Shown piece after piece: positions 34,173 through 44,701 of a stretch of 64,000 nucleotides of DNA. The notes under the pieces are model-generated. The model was not told where the DNA came from and ran no database searches. It saw only the letters and a list, made by a program, of their open reading frames with translations. Within the stretch, counting starts at the first letter, position 1, and every line of letters starts with the position of its first letter. Origin of the DNA: Flavobacterium swingsii (GTDB taxonomy: Bacteria > Bacteroidota > Bacteroidia > Flavobacteriales > Flavobacteriaceae); NCBI RefSeq assembly GCF_900111965.1, contig NZ_FOJT01000003.1, positions 124,001 through 188,000 on the forward strand, read 5' to 3'. A program made the position numbers and the translations under genes.

Positions 34173-34203
34173 AAAACCATCAACGAAAGTTGGTGGTTTT
34201 TTG
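34173..34203 (+). terminator. Intrinsic terminator after the SGNH lipoprotein
   Basis: AAAACCATCAAC-gaaa-GTTGGTGGTTTT, GNRA-type loop, followed by Ts. Confidence 0.9.
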
Positions 34204-34263
34204 TTTTAAATAAAATACCTCAAAAATCGATTTCAAAAAGACATTAAAAAACATAAAAAAAAT

Positions 34264-34294
34264 ATTGATTTTATATTTTAAAAAATTATCTTTG
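34264..34294 (+). promoter_or_regulatory. Promoter of atpDC
   Basis: ATTG at 34264-34267 and TATCTTTG at 34287-34294, 19 bases apart, the same -7 element as at the tRNA promoter. Transcription should start near 34300, giving a leader of about 55 bases. Confidence 0.75.
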
Positions 34295-34352
34295 CACTCT
34301 GAAAATAGACATATTTTCAACAAACCTAAATAGCTATTTAATAAATACATAA

Positions 34353-35867
<1,515 letters not shown>

Positions 35868-35910
35868 TTCAATTAACAATGGATAATTAACAATTGACAA
35901 TTCAAATAGT

Positions 35911-35940
35911 TATCAATTATCAATTATCAATTATCAATTA
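35911..35940 (+). repeat. 7-bp tandem repeat between atpD and atpC
   Basis: Four units of TATCAAT plus TA. Just upstream (35871-35903) lie related, partly complementary AATTAACAAT and CAATTGACAATT motifs, so the 79-base spacer can fold into a weak hairpin. Spacers of AATTGACAATT type are frequent between genes of Flavobacterium. Confidence 0.75.
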
Positions 35941-35946
35941 AAAAAG

Positions 35947-36228
35947 ATGATTTTAGAAATAGTATCACCAGAAGCATCATTATTTAAAGGAGAAATCACT
36001 TCAATTTCTGTTCCAGGAGTTGATGGTAGTTTTGAAATGTTAAATAATCACGCACCAATAGTTTCGTTACTTCAAAAAGGAACTGTAAGAATTACAGCGC
36101 CAAGTTTCAAGTTTAGCAAAGAATCTAAGGATTTGTTTACTAAAGTAAATGATCAGAATTATACACTTGCTATTTCGTCAGGAACTCTCGAAATGAAAGA
36201 CAATAAAGTAATTGTTTTAGCTGACTAA
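35947..36228 (+). CDS. atpC: F1F0 ATP synthase epsilon subunit, short form
   Basis: A 93-residue epsilon subunit consisting of the N-terminal beta sandwich only: M-I-L-E-I-V-S-P-E-A-S-L-F-K-G-E-I-T-S-I-S-V-P-G-V-D-G-S-F-E-M-L-N-N-H-A-P-I-V-S-L is characteristic when read in its parts. The C-terminal helical hairpin that inhibits the enzyme in many bacteria is absent, as in other Bacteroidota. It ends with I-V-L-A-D. The gene lies 79 bases after atpD, with the tandem repeat between. Confidence 0.93.
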   Translation: MILEIVSPEASLFKGEITSISVPGVDGSFEMLNNHAPIVSLLQKGTVRITAPSFKFSKESKDLFTKVNDQNYTLAISSGTLEMKDNKVIVLAD

Positions 36229-36276
36229 AGCAATTTCAACCCGAGCGAAGCGAACAGTACGCAGTAAAATAAAACT

Positions 36277-36309
36277 AAAAAGCCAAGCATTATTGTTTGG
36301 CTTTTTTTA
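36277..36309 (+). terminator. Intrinsic terminator after atpC
   Basis: AAAGCCAA…TTGGCTTT stem with a CATTATT-type loop and a T tract. Confidence 0.85.
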
Positions 36310-36337
36310 TTTTTGAATAATAGATAAATCAAATATT

Positions 36338-36814
36338 ATGAAAACAAAAATACTTAGCTTCCTTTTTGGAATTATATTGTTTAGCTTTTTGACTAGTTTC
36401 AACAAGCAACAAGCGGCGGCATCATTATTACTAACCAATGCCAAAACCAATAAAAGCATCAATGTTTGCGAAAAGAATTCTGTTCAAAAAATTGAAGCAG
36501 TTTTGGGAGGCGCAATATCATTAAACAAAGAACTTCCTGATGACAAAGAAGAGCCTGTTTTTACTTTTACCTACGATGGTTTGACAATCGAAATGCAAAA
36601 CGATAAGATTATAGAAGTTATTATTTCTAATAAAAAATGGAAATTAAACACCTTGTCCGTTGGAATAACGCCACAACAAATGTCACCTAAATTTGAAAGA
36701 AGCGAATTTGATTATTTGGGCAATCCGCGTTTCAAAGTAAAGGATTCTAAAGCTAATTTATTTACAGAAATAGATAAAACCAATAAAGTAAAAAGGATAA
36801 GAATTCTTTTTTAA
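36338..36814 (+). CDS. Hypothetical exported protein (158 aa)
   Basis: I do not recognise it. An N-terminal hydrophobic segment (residues 5-20, L-S-F-L-F-G-I-I-L-F-S-F-L-T) acts as a signal peptide or anchor. The mature part is a small alpha/beta sequence with G-G-A-I-S-L-N-K, F-T-F-T-Y-D-G-L-T-I-E-M, V-I-I-S-N-K-K-W-K-L and a Lys-rich C-terminus. The strand 'F-T-Y-D-G-L-T-I' resembles small periplasmic beta proteins. It has no operon partner: the ATP synthase terminator precedes it and bioF follows after 46 bases. Confidence 0.6.
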   Translation: MKTKILSFLFGIILFSFLTSFNKQQAAASLLLTNAKTNKSINVCEKNSVQKIEAVLGGAISLNKELPDDKEEPVFTFTYDGLTIEMQNDKIIEVIISNKKWKLNTLSVGITPQQMSPKFERSEFDYLGNPRFKVKDSKANLFTEIDKTNKVKRIRILF

Positions 36815-36860
36815 GAGTTTTAAAGGGTTCTTTACTTGATAAAGTTTTATATTTGTTTCT

Positions 36861-38006
36861 ATGGGTATTTTTCCAAAATCACTTCTAGCAAAATTAGAAC
36901 AACGTAAGCAAAACAATGCTTTACGTAGTTTGTCTTTGCGTAATAATTTAATCGATTTTTCTTCGAATGATTATTTAGGGTTTTCAAAATCAGAATCAAT
37001 TTTTGATAAAATACATCAGTTTTTATTGGATAGAAATATCAAAATAAACGGAGCTACAGGTTCTCGGCTGCTTTCCGGAAATCATCATTTATACCAAGAA
37101 ACAGAAGATTTAATCGCGAAATTTCATCAGTCAGAAACGGCTTTAATTTTCAATTCGGGTTATGATGCCAATGTTGGATTTTTTAGCGCTGTCCCGCAAC
37201 GTAATGATGTTATTTTGTATGACGAATTGTGTCATGCTTCTATTCGTGACGGGATTCAATTGTCTAATGCAAAATCGTATAAATTTAACCACAATGATTT
37301 TGAGAATTTAGAAAAACTAATTCTAAAATGTCAAACTGAGCTTGTCGAAGTGTACATTGTTACGGAATCTGTTTTTTCTATGGATGGCGATTGTCCAAAC
37401 TTAGAAGAATTAGCACTACTATCCGAAAAAAACCATTGCAATTTGGTTATTGATGAAGCACATGCTTTAGGTGTTTTTGGAGAAAAAGGGCAAGGTTTAG
37501 TACAAGAGTTGCAATTGCAAAATAAAGTTTTTGCCAGAATTATGACTTTCGGAAAAGGACTCGGTTGTCATGGTGCAGCTATTTTAGGAAGCCAAAATTT
37601 GAAAGAATATTTAGTCAATTTTGCTCGAAGTTTTATTTATACAACTGGATTGTCACCACATTCCGTTGCGACGATTTTAGTGGCTTATAATCAATTGAAA
37701 AATGATACAATACAAATTGATAAACTTCGTGAAAACATCATTCATTTTAACCAAGAAAAACAAATATTAGGATTGAAGCCAATGTTTGTTAGAAGTAAAT
37801 CATCAATACAATCTGCAATTATTCCGGGAAATCAAAACGTAAAAAATATAGCCAAACAAATTCAAGAAAAAGGATTTGATGTAAAAGCTATTTTGTCGCC
37901 AACAGTTCCTGAAGGTCAAGAACGATTGCGTATTTGTTTGCACAGTTACAATTCTAAAGAAGAAATATCTGAAGTGTTGCGGTTGTTGAGTAATTATGTA
38001 TTTTAG
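36861..38006 (+). CDS. bioF: 8-amino-7-oxononanoate synthase-like (alpha-oxoamine synthase)
   Basis: A 381-residue PLP enzyme of the alpha-oxoamine synthase group, probably condensing pimeloyl-thioester with alanine for biotin. It has N-G-A-T-G-S-R-L-L-S-G-N-H, the G-Y-D-A-N-V-G loop, D-E-L-C-H-A-S-I-R-D-G, V-I-D-E-A-H-A-L-G-V and the Schiff-base Lys232 in T-F-G-K-G-L-G. Other biotin genes are not in the window; Kbl (52623-53819) is a paralogue. Residues 157-164 (C-Q-T-E-L-V-E-V) are encoded by a copy of a dispersed palindromic repeat placed in frame at a surface position just before the I-V-T-E-S-V strand. The function as KAPA synthase is likely, since the active site is untouched. Confidence 0.83.
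   Translation: MGIFPKSLLAKLEQRKQNNALRSLSLRNNLIDFSSNDYLGFSKSESIFDKIHQFLLDRNIKINGATGSRLLSGNHHLYQETEDLIAKFHQSETALIFNSGYDANVGFFSAVPQRNDVILYDELCHASIRDGIQLSNAKSYKFNHNDFENLEKLILKCQTELVEVYIVTESVFSMDGDCPNLEELALLSEKNHCNLVIDEAHALGVFGEKGQGLVQELQLQNKVFARIMTFGKGLGCHGAAILGSQNLKEYLVNFARSFIYTTGLSPHSVATILVAYNQLKNDTIQIDKLRENIIHFNQEKQILGLKPMFVRSKSSIQSAIIPGNQNVKNIAKQIQEKGFDVKAILSPTVPEGQERLRICLHSYNSKEEISEVLRLLSNYVF
37329..37352 (+). repeat. Dispersed palindromic repeat inside the bioF-like gene
   Basis: The sequence TGTCAAACTGAGCTTGTCGA with AGTG after it is the complement of the CTTCGACAAGCTCAG element that is scattered in intergenic DNA of many Bacteroidota and other phyla. Here it is translated as C-Q-T-E-L-V-E-V, residues 157-164, with no frame disruption. 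Confidence 0.65.
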
Positions 38007-38031
38007 TCACAGATTATTCAGATTTTAATAT

Positions 38032-38068
38032 AAAAAAACGCATCCAAATAAATGAATGCGTTTTTTTC
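38032..38068. terminator. Bidirectional terminator between bioF and sdhB
   Basis: AAAAACGCAT…ATGCGTTTTT stem with A and T tracts on both sides, between convergent genes. Confidence 0.88.
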
Positions 38069-38084
38069 TGCTAATGTTTTATTA

Positions 38085-38849
38085 TTATCCTTTCAAACTC
38101 GCAGATAAATATTCTCTATTCATTCTTGCAATGTTTTCTAAAGAAATTCCTTTAGGACATTCTACTTCGCAAGCTCCAGTGTTTGTACAGTTTCCGAAAC
38201 CTTCTTCGTCCATTTGGCGAACCATGTTGAGGACTCTTTCGGTAGCTTCTACTTTTCCTTGTGGTAATAAAGCGTATTGAGATACTTTTGCGCCAACGAA
38301 TAACATGGCAGAACCATTTTTACAAGTTGCTACACAAGCGCCACAACCGATACAAGCAGCTGCTTCAAATGATTTGTCTGCATCACCTTTGTTTATTGGA
38401 GTTGCATTGGCATCAATCGTGTTTCCTGAAGTATTTACAGATACGAATCCACCTGCTTGTTGAATTCTGTCGAAAGAACTTCTGTCAACTACTAAATCTT
38501 TTACAACTGGAAACGCTTTAGAACGCCATGGTTCGATAAAGATAGTATCTCCATCGTTAAATTTTCTCATGTGTAACTGACAAGTCGTTGTTCCAGTATC
38601 GGGTCCGTGTGCTCTACCGTTGATGTAAAGTGAACACATACCACATATTCCTTCACGACAATCGTGATCGAATGCTACTGGTTCTTTCTTTTCGTTTACT
38701 AATTCTTCGTTTAATTGGTCTAACATTTCCAAAAACGAACTTGCAGTAGAAACATTATCTAATTTATAAGTTTCCATGCTACCTTTTGCTTTAGCATTTT
38801 TCTGACGCCAAATTTTAAGGTTTATATTGATATTTTTTGCTGCACTCAT
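38085..38849 (-). CDS. sdhB: Succinate dehydrogenase / fumarate reductase iron-sulfur subunit
   Basis: A 254-residue electron-transfer subunit of complex II. The N-terminal ferredoxin-like domain binds the [2Fe-2S] cluster through C-R-E-G-I-C-G-M-C and a later Cys (T-T-C-Q-L-H). The C-terminal domain has [11 protein letters not shown] for [4Fe-4S] and [14 protein letters not shown] for [3Fe-4S]. It is the last gene of sdhCAB and follows sdhA after nine bases. Bidirectional terminator at its end. Confidence 0.97.
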   Translation of the reverse strand: MSAAKNININLKIWRQKNAKAKGSMETYKLDNVSTASSFLEMLDQLNEELVNEKKEPVAFDHDCREGICGMCSLYINGRAHGPDTGTTTCQLHMRKFNDGDTIFIEPWRSKAFPVVKDLVVDRSSFDRIQQAGGFVSVNTSGNTIDANATPINKGDADKSFEAAACIGCGACVATCKNGSAMLFVGAKVSQYALLPQGKVEATERVLNMVRQMDEEGFGNCTNTGACEVECPKGISLENIARMNREYLSASLKG

Positions 38850-38858
38850 AATTGTATA

Positions 38859-40868
38859 TTATTTGTAATTTCTAGCTGCGATTTTAATAAACTCGTATTT
38901 CAATTCTTCTTTGTTAAGAATTTCTTTGCTGATATCGTAACCCATGTATTCCCAGGCACCAACGAAAGAGAAGTTTTCATCATCACGTAAAGTTTCACCT
39001 TCTGAATCTTGATATTCTTCACGGAAATGACCTCCGCATGATTCTTTTCTTTGTAATGCGTCCATTGCCATTAGTTGACCTAAATCGATAAAATCGGCAA
39101 CACGAAGTGCTTTTTCAAGCTCTTGATTCAATTCGTCTGCACTTCCAGGAACATAAACATCTTTGTAGAATTCTTCTTTTAATGCAGCAATTTCAGAAAT
39201 AGCTTCTGTTAAACCAGCTTCATTTCTTCCCATTCCTACTTTATTCCACATAATTAATCCCAAACGTTTGTGAAAATGATCTACTGTTTTAGAGCCATTA
39301 TTGTTTAAGAATTTATTAATAGAATCTTTTACTCTATTTTCTGCTTCCACAAATTCTGGAGAATCTGTAGAGATTTTCCCAGTTCTAATTTCGTCAGCTA
39401 AATAGTTAGAAACCGTGTAAGGCAATACGAAATAACCATCGGCCAAACCTTGCATTAAAGCTGAAGCTCCCAATCTGTTTGCTCCGTGATCAGAGAAATT
39501 AGCTTCTCCAGCAACGAAACAACCAGGAATTGTAGATTGTAAGTTGTAATCTACCCAAACGCCACCCATTGTATAGTGAACTGCTGGATAAATTTTCATT
39601 GGTGTTTCGTACGGATTTTCATCTGTAATTTTTTGATACATGGTAAACAAGTTACCATATTTTTCTTCCAACCATTGTTTACCTAATTTGGTAACCTCTT
39701 CATCTGTTGGATGATGGTTTCCTTTTGCGTAAGCAGTTTGGCGACCTTTACTTTGAATTTCAGAAGAGAAATCTAAGTAAACACCTTCGTTTGTATCGTT
39801 AGCTTCAATTCCGTGACCTTCATCACATACTTCTTTTGCTGCTCTTGAAGCAACATCACGAGGTACTAAATTTCCAAAAGCTGGATATTTTCTTTCTAAA
39901 TAATAATCTCTATCTTCTTCAGCTAATTGTGTAGGTTTTAATTTCCCCGCACGAATAGCTTCTGCATCTTCTTTTTTCTTTGGTACCCAAATACGTCCAG
40001 AGTTTCTTAACGACTCAGACATCAAAGTTAATTTTGATTGATTCGTTCCGTGAACCGGAATACAAGTTGGGTGAATTTGTACATAACATGGGTTTGCAAA
40101 AGCTGCTCCTTGTTTGTGTATTTTCCAACCAGCTGTAACGTTACTTCCCATTGCATTTGTAGAAAGGAAATACACGTTTCCGTAACCTCCAGTTGCAATG
40201 ATAACAGCATGAGCTGAATGTCTTTCTATTTCTCCTGTAACTAAATTACGGGCAATAATTCCACGTGCTTTTCCATCAATTTTCACTAAATCTAGCATTT
40301 CGTGACGGTTAAACATTTGTATATTTCCTTGGCCAATTTGTCTTGATAATGAAGAATAAGCTCCTAAAAGTAATTGTTGTCCTGTTTGTCCTGCAGCATA
40401 AAAAGTACGTTGTACTTGAGTTCCACCAAACGAACGGTTGTCTAAATTTCCACCATAATCACGAGCAAAAGGAACTCCTTGCGCCACACATTGGTCTATA
40501 ATATTTCCTGAAACTTCGGCTAAACGGTGTACGTTTGCTTCACGAGCTCTATAATCTCCACCTTTGATGGTATCGTAGAATAATCTGAAAGTACTATCTC
40601 CGTCATTTTGATAATTTTTAGCTGCATTAATTCCTCCTTGTGCTGCAATTGAGTGTGCGCGACGAGGTGAATCCTGGAAACAAAATGCTTTTACATTATA
40701 TCCCATTTCTGCTAATGATGCTGCAGCTGAAGATCCTGCAAGACCAGTTCCTACTACAATAACATCAATTTTCGGTCTGTTATTTGGGGCTACTAATTTT
40801 AAATGATCTTTATAATTTGTCCATTTGTCCGCAATTGGACCTTCTGGTATTTTTGAATCTAATTTCAT
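38859..40868 (-). CDS. sdhA: Succinate dehydrogenase / fumarate reductase flavoprotein subunit
   Basis: A 669-residue FAD subunit oxidising succinate. The FAD-binding [12 protein letters not shown] lies near residue 38, the covalent-FAD histidine is in [13 protein letters not shown], substrate residues are in G-G-x-x-N and H-P-T-C-I, and the active-site Arg is in the P-R-D-V-A-S-R-A block. The length (about 80 more than E. coli SdhA) and the insert [12 protein letters not shown] are typical of the B-type complexes of Bacteroidota and epsilon-proteobacteria, which can work as succinate dehydrogenase or fumarate reductase. It is translated between sdhC and sdhB from one message. Confidence 0.97.
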   Translation of the reverse strand: MKLDSKIPEGPIADKWTNYKDHLKLVAPNNRPKIDVIVVGTGLAGSSAAASLAEMGYNVKAFCFQDSPRRAHSIAAQGGINAAKNYQNDGDSTFRLFYDTIKGGDYRAREANVHRLAEVSGNIIDQCVAQGVPFARDYGGNLDNRSFGGTQVQRTFYAAGQTGQQLLLGAYSSLSRQIGQGNIQMFNRHEMLDLVKIDGKARGIIARNLVTGEIERHSAHAVIIATGGYGNVYFLSTNAMGSNVTAGWKIHKQGAAFANPCYVQIHPTCIPVHGTNQSKLTLMSESLRNSGRIWVPKKKEDAEAIRAGKLKPTQLAEEDRDYYLERKYPAFGNLVPRDVASRAAKEVCDEGHGIEANDTNEGVYLDFSSEIQSKGRQTAYAKGNHHPTDEEVTKLGKQWLEEKYGNLFTMYQKITDENPYETPMKIYPAVHYTMGGVWVDYNLQSTIPGCFVAGEANFSDHGANRLGASALMQGLADGYFVLPYTVSNYLADEIRTGKISTDSPEFVEAENRVKDSINKFLNNNGSKTVDHFHKRLGLIMWNKVGMGRNEAGLTEAISEIAALKEEFYKDVYVPGSADELNQELEKALRVADFIDLGQLMAMDALQRKESCGGHFREEYQDSEGETLRDDENFSFVGAWEYMGYDISKEILNKEELKYEFIKIAARNYK

Positions 40869-40882
40869 GCTAAATTTTGGTA

Positions 40883-41548
40883 TTAATGATTGAAGTGATG
40901 AAATAATGCAATAAATATGAATCCGAATGGAATTACAATAGCAAAAGCATACCCAAATTTATGTGATGCTTTTGTGAATTTATTGTTTGCTCCAACCGAT
41001 TGGAAAGAAGAATTGAAACCATGCCATAAATGCAATGATAATAATAAAAAAGAAAAACAATAAAGACCTGTACGTACTGGGCTTTCAAACTTTTCTGCTA
41101 ATTCATGAAAATATCTTGTTGGTTCAAGCGCATTTACATCTACATATTTGTAAATCATTTCGGGAAACCAAAAATCGTAAAAATGTAATCCCAAGAAAGC
41201 CAACACCACAGATCCTGAAATAATCATATTTCTTGATGCCCAAGAAGAATTTGCTGCTCCGTCGAACTTAACATAAGAAACTGGTCTCGCGTTTCTGTTT
41301 TTTAAATCTAAAGTAAAACCCATAATGAAGTGAAAAATCACGCCTACTATAAGAATGGGTTGAATAACATATTGAACAAGTGGATTGTTTCCCATAAAAT
41401 GAGAAATAGAATTGAAAGTGTCTGGACTAAACACCGAAGTCATATTAATGAAAAAATGCTGTGCTAAAAACAGCATCAAAAAAAGTCCTGAAAGAGCCAT
41501 AGCAACTTTTTTTGCTATTGATGACTTCAACATGGTTGATTTTGCCAT
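40883..41548 (-). CDS. sdhC: Succinate dehydrogenase cytochrome b subunit (B type)
   Basis: A 221-residue membrane anchor with five hydrophobic helices. It opens [17 protein letters not shown], typical of the single-subunit type B anchor (cytochrome b558 family), and haem-ligating His residues lie in the helices ([30 protein letters not shown]). It is the first gene of the operon and lies 14 bases before sdhA. A promoter with proper spacing lies upstream. Confidence 0.94.
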   Translation of the reverse strand: MAKSTMLKSSIAKKVAMALSGLFLMLFLAQHFFINMTSVFSPDTFNSISHFMGNNPLVQYVIQPILIVGVIFHFIMGFTLDLKNRNARPVSYVKFDGAANSSWASRNMIISGSVVLAFLGLHFYDFWFPEMIYKYVDVNALEPTRYFHELAEKFESPVRTGLYCFSFLLLSLHLWHGFNSSFQSVGANNKFTKASHKFGYAFAIVIPFGFIFIALFHHFNH

Positions 41549-41586
41549 AGTATTTTGTTAATTGTTTAGTTTATGAAAAATTTAAA

Positions 41587-41618
41587 CAAAAATAAGGCAA
41601 TTTCGCTTCATCAACAAA
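41587..41618 (-). promoter_or_regulatory. Promoter of the sdhCAB operon
   Basis: On the minus strand TTTG (41618-41615) and TATTTTTG (41594-41587) are 20 bases apart. The sdhC start is 39 bases downstream. Confidence 0.7.
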
Positions 41619-41715
41619 TGTTAGTAGCTTATTTATAATGAATTTAAAATGGGTTTAACTTTTGTTGAATACCAACTAGCTAAACCCACCTTTATTTATT
41701 TGTTTTTGAAAAAAA

Positions 41716-42600
41716 CTATCTCACATAACTAGGAATTAACCCTCGTAATCCCATATCCACGACATTCTCTCCTGCAGATGGTTCGTATTTTCCGTCAGCA
41801 TTTACCTCGGTCCATTCGAAACTATTGTTAATAGAAAGCGAAAGTGTCACTTCAATATTACTTGTTTCGGTTCCTGTAATTACCAAGTTATTAGCAAATT
41901 TACCTGTTACCACGCAAGAATTAGCAGGAATAGGTGATGTCGAATCAATTGGATTAGGAACCGTAGTTGCTCCAGCTGGTGCTTGTCCTGATGTTGAATA
42001 TGGGAATCCTTGCAGTCCAAAAGCCCAATAACCTTGGTCACGATTTCCGTCTATAACAAACGGATAACCAGCTACGTTGTGAGTTGTAATATAGGTTCTT
42101 GTTCCAACAAAACTGGCTAAAGTCCCAACGTAATTTGCTCCAGAGCTCCAAACATTAATATTATAATTTTGATATGAAAGAGAGCATCTAACCCATTCGT
42201 AACTTCCTGCTTGAATTTGGCTTAACGGAATGCTTAAAAACGCTTCTCCTTCTGCAACAATTTTTGCCTTACTAAAATCGAAAGCGGATAATCCGCCAGC
42301 TGTAGTTGACTCTCCTTTGTATAAAATCGTTCCCGAACCCAATAATGTATTTGCATTCGGAGCAAACTCTACATAATGAGAAGCAATGGTATTAAATATT
42401 GGCGATTGTGCAGCATTTCCAGCAGGAACAGTCGACGGTTGTCCGAGATTATCCAATCGAACTTGCGTTGGGTCAAACTTAAATTTAACAATTAATTGAG
42501 GTTCTGGGGCTTGAGGAATATCGGCTTCGTCATCTTTATCTGTACAAGCAAAAAGTGTTAAGGCAATTATAGGAAGTAACAATAGGTTTTTAATTTTCAT
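41716..42600 (-). CDS. Hypothetical lipoprotein (294 aa)
   Basis: I do not recognise it. The N-terminus M-K-I-K-N-L-L-L-L-P-I-I-A-L-T-L-F-A-C-T-D-K-D-D-E has a lipobox (L-F-A-C) and an acidic linker. The mature part is beta-rich and low in Lys: I-V-K-F-K-F-D-P-T-Q-V, then S-H-Y-V-E-F-A, C-S-L-S-Y-Q-N-Y-N-I-N-V-W, and the end V-D-M-G-L-R-G-L-I-P. Its pattern is that of surface beta-sandwich proteins. It is divergent from the Crp/Fnr regulator and may be controlled by it. Confidence 0.65.
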   Translation of the reverse strand: MKIKNLLLLPIIALTLFACTDKDDEADIPQAPEPQLIVKFKFDPTQVRLDNLGQPSTVPAGNAAQSPIFNTIASHYVEFAPNANTLLGSGTILYKGESTTAGGLSAFDFSKAKIVAEGEAFLSIPLSQIQAGSYEWVRCSLSYQNYNINVWSSGANYVGTLASFVGTRTYITTHNVAGYPFVIDGNRDQGYWAFGLQGFPYSTSGQAPAGATTVPNPIDSTSPIPANSCVVTGKFANNLVITGTETSNIEVTLSLSINNSFEWTEVNADGKYEPSAGENVVDMGLRGLIPSYVR

Positions 42601-42655
42601 ATTTAAAAGATTTTAGGGTTCAATATTAAATAAAATTTGGAGAAAATATTTTTTT

Positions 42656-42715
42656 ATAACGGAAGTTTTTATAAAAATATTGTTTTAAAGTTTTTAACCA
42701 AAATTATTTCCGTTA
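42656..42715. promoter_or_regulatory. Divergent regulatory region with inverted repeat TAACGGAA/TTCCGTTA
   Basis: TAACGGAA (42657-42664) and TTCCGTTA (42708-42715) face each other across 43 bases in the 149-base space between the lipoprotein and the regulator gene. The right site is seven bases before a TATTTTTG -7 element (42723-42730) of the regulator gene. A binding role for the regulator is inferred. Confidence 0.4.
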
Positions 42716-42749
42716 AAAAGAATATTTTTGTTTAAAATTTCTTCAAAAA

Positions 42750-43346
42750 ATGGAACTTTCAAATTCTAAAATCGCTTTTATCAATTATTTACGTCAATTT
42801 ATTGATTCTGAAAGTGATGACTTTGAAGAGGCTATACAAAAAACCAAAGAATCATTCTCAGTTTTAAATCTGAAGAAAAACGAATATTTAGTCAAAGAAG
42901 GAGAAATTTGCAACTATTTCTGTTATGTCGAAAGTGGAATTTTACAACATTCAATTCTAGTTTCAGATGAAGAAAAAACATCTTATTTGGCATTGAGAAA
43001 TACGGTAACATCTTCGCTTAACAGTTTTTTATTTAACAAACCATCTCGCAAAAGCGTCAAAGCCATTTTCGATTGTAAGTTGTGGGTTATTGATATCGAA
43101 AATTTTAAAACTTTAATAAAAACCAATAAAGCATTCAATCAATTTTATTACAATCTAATCGAAAAACAAATTTGTTTGATTGACGATTACCGTATCGATT
43201 TACTTACGCTTACACCAGAAGAACGCTATAAAAAATTGCTAGCAACCGAACCTAAATTATTGCAAGAAGTTCCGTTGCATTACTTGGCTTCCTTCCTCGG
43301 AATTTCCTCTCGTCATATGAGCAGAATTCGGAAAAACATAAAATAA
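42750..43346 (+). CDS. Crp/Fnr-family transcriptional regulator
   Basis: A 198-residue protein with an N-terminal cyclic-nucleotide-binding-like beta roll (residues 35-130; L-K-K-N-E-Y-L-V-K-E-G-E-I-C-N-Y-F-C-Y-V and V-K-A-I-F-D-C) and a C-terminal helix-turn-helix (P-L-H-Y-L-A-S-F-L-G-I-S-S-R-H-M-S-R-I). No four-Cys FNR iron-sulfur motif. The usual R-x-S cAMP-contact residues of the beta roll are absent, so the effector is unknown. The short form without an E-helix insertion is the common Bacteroidota type. It is divergent from a lipoprotein gene and 60 bases upstream of pepP. Confidence 0.85.
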   Translation: MELSNSKIAFINYLRQFIDSESDDFEEAIQKTKESFSVLNLKKNEYLVKEGEICNYFCYVESGILQHSILVSDEEKTSYLALRNTVTSSLNSFLFNKPSRKSVKAIFDCKLWVIDIENFKTLIKTNKAFNQFYYNLIEKQICLIDDYRIDLLTLTPEERYKKLLATEPKLLQEVPLHYLASFLGISSRHMSRIRKNIK

Positions 43347-43406
43347 CGCCATTTGGCTACATTTTAAAAAATTACTTTCCGTATTTTTGATAAAAATTAT
43401 TTTATC

Positions 43407-44699
43407 ATGAAATACCATCAAATAGATTCCCATCTTTTCATCAAAAACAGAGCAAAATTTACAGCTCAGATGAAACCAAATAGTGTTGCCATTTTCAATT
43501 CGAACGATATTTATCCTGTTTCTGCCGATAGTACATTGCCATTTGCGCAACACCGAGATATATTTTATCTGTCAGGAGTAGATCAAGAAGAAAGTATTTT
43601 GTTACTTTTTCCTGATGCGCCTTACGAACACCTTAAGCAAATTTTATTCCTAAAAGAAACCAACGAACATATTGCAATTTGGGAAGGCGAGAAGCTAACT
43701 AAAGATCGTGCTTTTGAAGTTTCGGGAATAAAAAGCGTGATTTGGTTACAAGATTTTCATAAAACATTGAAAGAAATTATGGCTTACGCCGAAACGATGT
43801 ACATAAATACCAATGAACATTATCGTGCAACCATTGAAACCGAAACTCGTGAAACTCGTTTTGTAAAATGGTGGAAAGAAAATTATCCAGCACATAAAGT
43901 CGAAAAGTCGAATCCTATTTTGCAACGCATTCGTTCTGTCAAAGAAAGTGAAGAATTAGATTTGATTCAGGAAGCTTGTAATATTACCGAAAAAGGTTTC
44001 CGTCGTTTGCTTTCATTCGTGAAGCCAAACGTTATGGAATATGAAATTGAAGCCGAATTGATGCACGAATTTCTTAGAAATCGCTCTAAAGGTTTTGCAT
44101 ACACACCAATTATTGCTTCAGGAAACAGTGCCAATGTTTTGCATTATATAGAAAACAATTTGCAATGCAAAGCAGGCGATTTAATTTTACTTGACATAGG
44201 TGCCGAATATGCTAATTATTCTAGCGATATGACCCGAATGATTCCTGTTTCTGGACGATTTACTGACAGACAAAAAGCAGTTTACAATGCGGTCTTGCAT
44301 GTGAAAAATGAAGCTACAAAAATGCTTACGCCAGGAACTTTATGGAAACCATACCAAGTGGAAGTTGGTAAAATTATGACTTCCGAATTACTTGGTTTAG
44401 GATTACTGGACAAAGCCGATGTGCAAAACGAAAACCCAGAATGGCCAGCATACAAAAAATATTTTATGCACGGAACATCGCACCACATGGGATTAGATAC
44501 GCATGATTACGGATTATTACACGAACCAATGCAAGCCAATATGGTGTTTACTGTCGAACCTGGTATTTATATTCCAGCCGAAGGTTTCGGAATTAGATTG
44601 GAAGATGATGTTGTCATTCAAGAAAAAGGAGCGCCGTTTAATTTGATGAGAAATATTCCTATTGAAGTAGATGAGATTGAGAGTTTGATGAATTCTTAA
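43407..44699 (+). CDS. pepP: Xaa-Pro aminopeptidase (aminopeptidase P)
   Basis: A 430-residue M24B metallopeptidase that removes an N-terminal residue before proline. The N-terminal domain (residues 1-170) includes A-Q-H-R-D-I-F-Y-L-S-G-V-D-Q. The pita-bread domain has the five metal ligands: Asp in L-L-D-I-G-A-E, Asp in Y-S-S-D-M-T-R, His in H-G-T-S-H-H-M-G-L-D, Glu in T-V-E-P-G-I-Y-I-P and Glu in R-L-E-D-D-V-V. The start at 43407 gives the usual length. It is followed after two bases by the secreted alpha/beta hydrolase, so they probably share a message. Confidence 0.94.
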   Translation: MKYHQIDSHLFIKNRAKFTAQMKPNSVAIFNSNDIYPVSADSTLPFAQHRDIFYLSGVDQEESILLLFPDAPYEHLKQILFLKETNEHIAIWEGEKLTKDRAFEVSGIKSVIWLQDFHKTLKEIMAYAETMYINTNEHYRATIETETRETRFVKWWKENYPAHKVEKSNPILQRIRSVKESEELDLIQEACNITEKGFRRLLSFVKPNVMEYEIEAELMHEFLRNRSKGFAYTPIIASGNSANVLHYIENNLQCKAGDLILLDIGAEYANYSSDMTRMIPVSGRFTDRQKAVYNAVLHVKNEATKMLTPGTLWKPYQVEVGKIMTSELLGLGLLDKADVQNENPEWPAYKKYFMHGTSHHMGLDTHDYGLLHEPMQANMVFTVEPGIYIPAEGFGIRLEDDVVIQEKGAPFNLMRNIPIEVDEIESLMNS

Positions 44700-44701
44700 T
44701 T

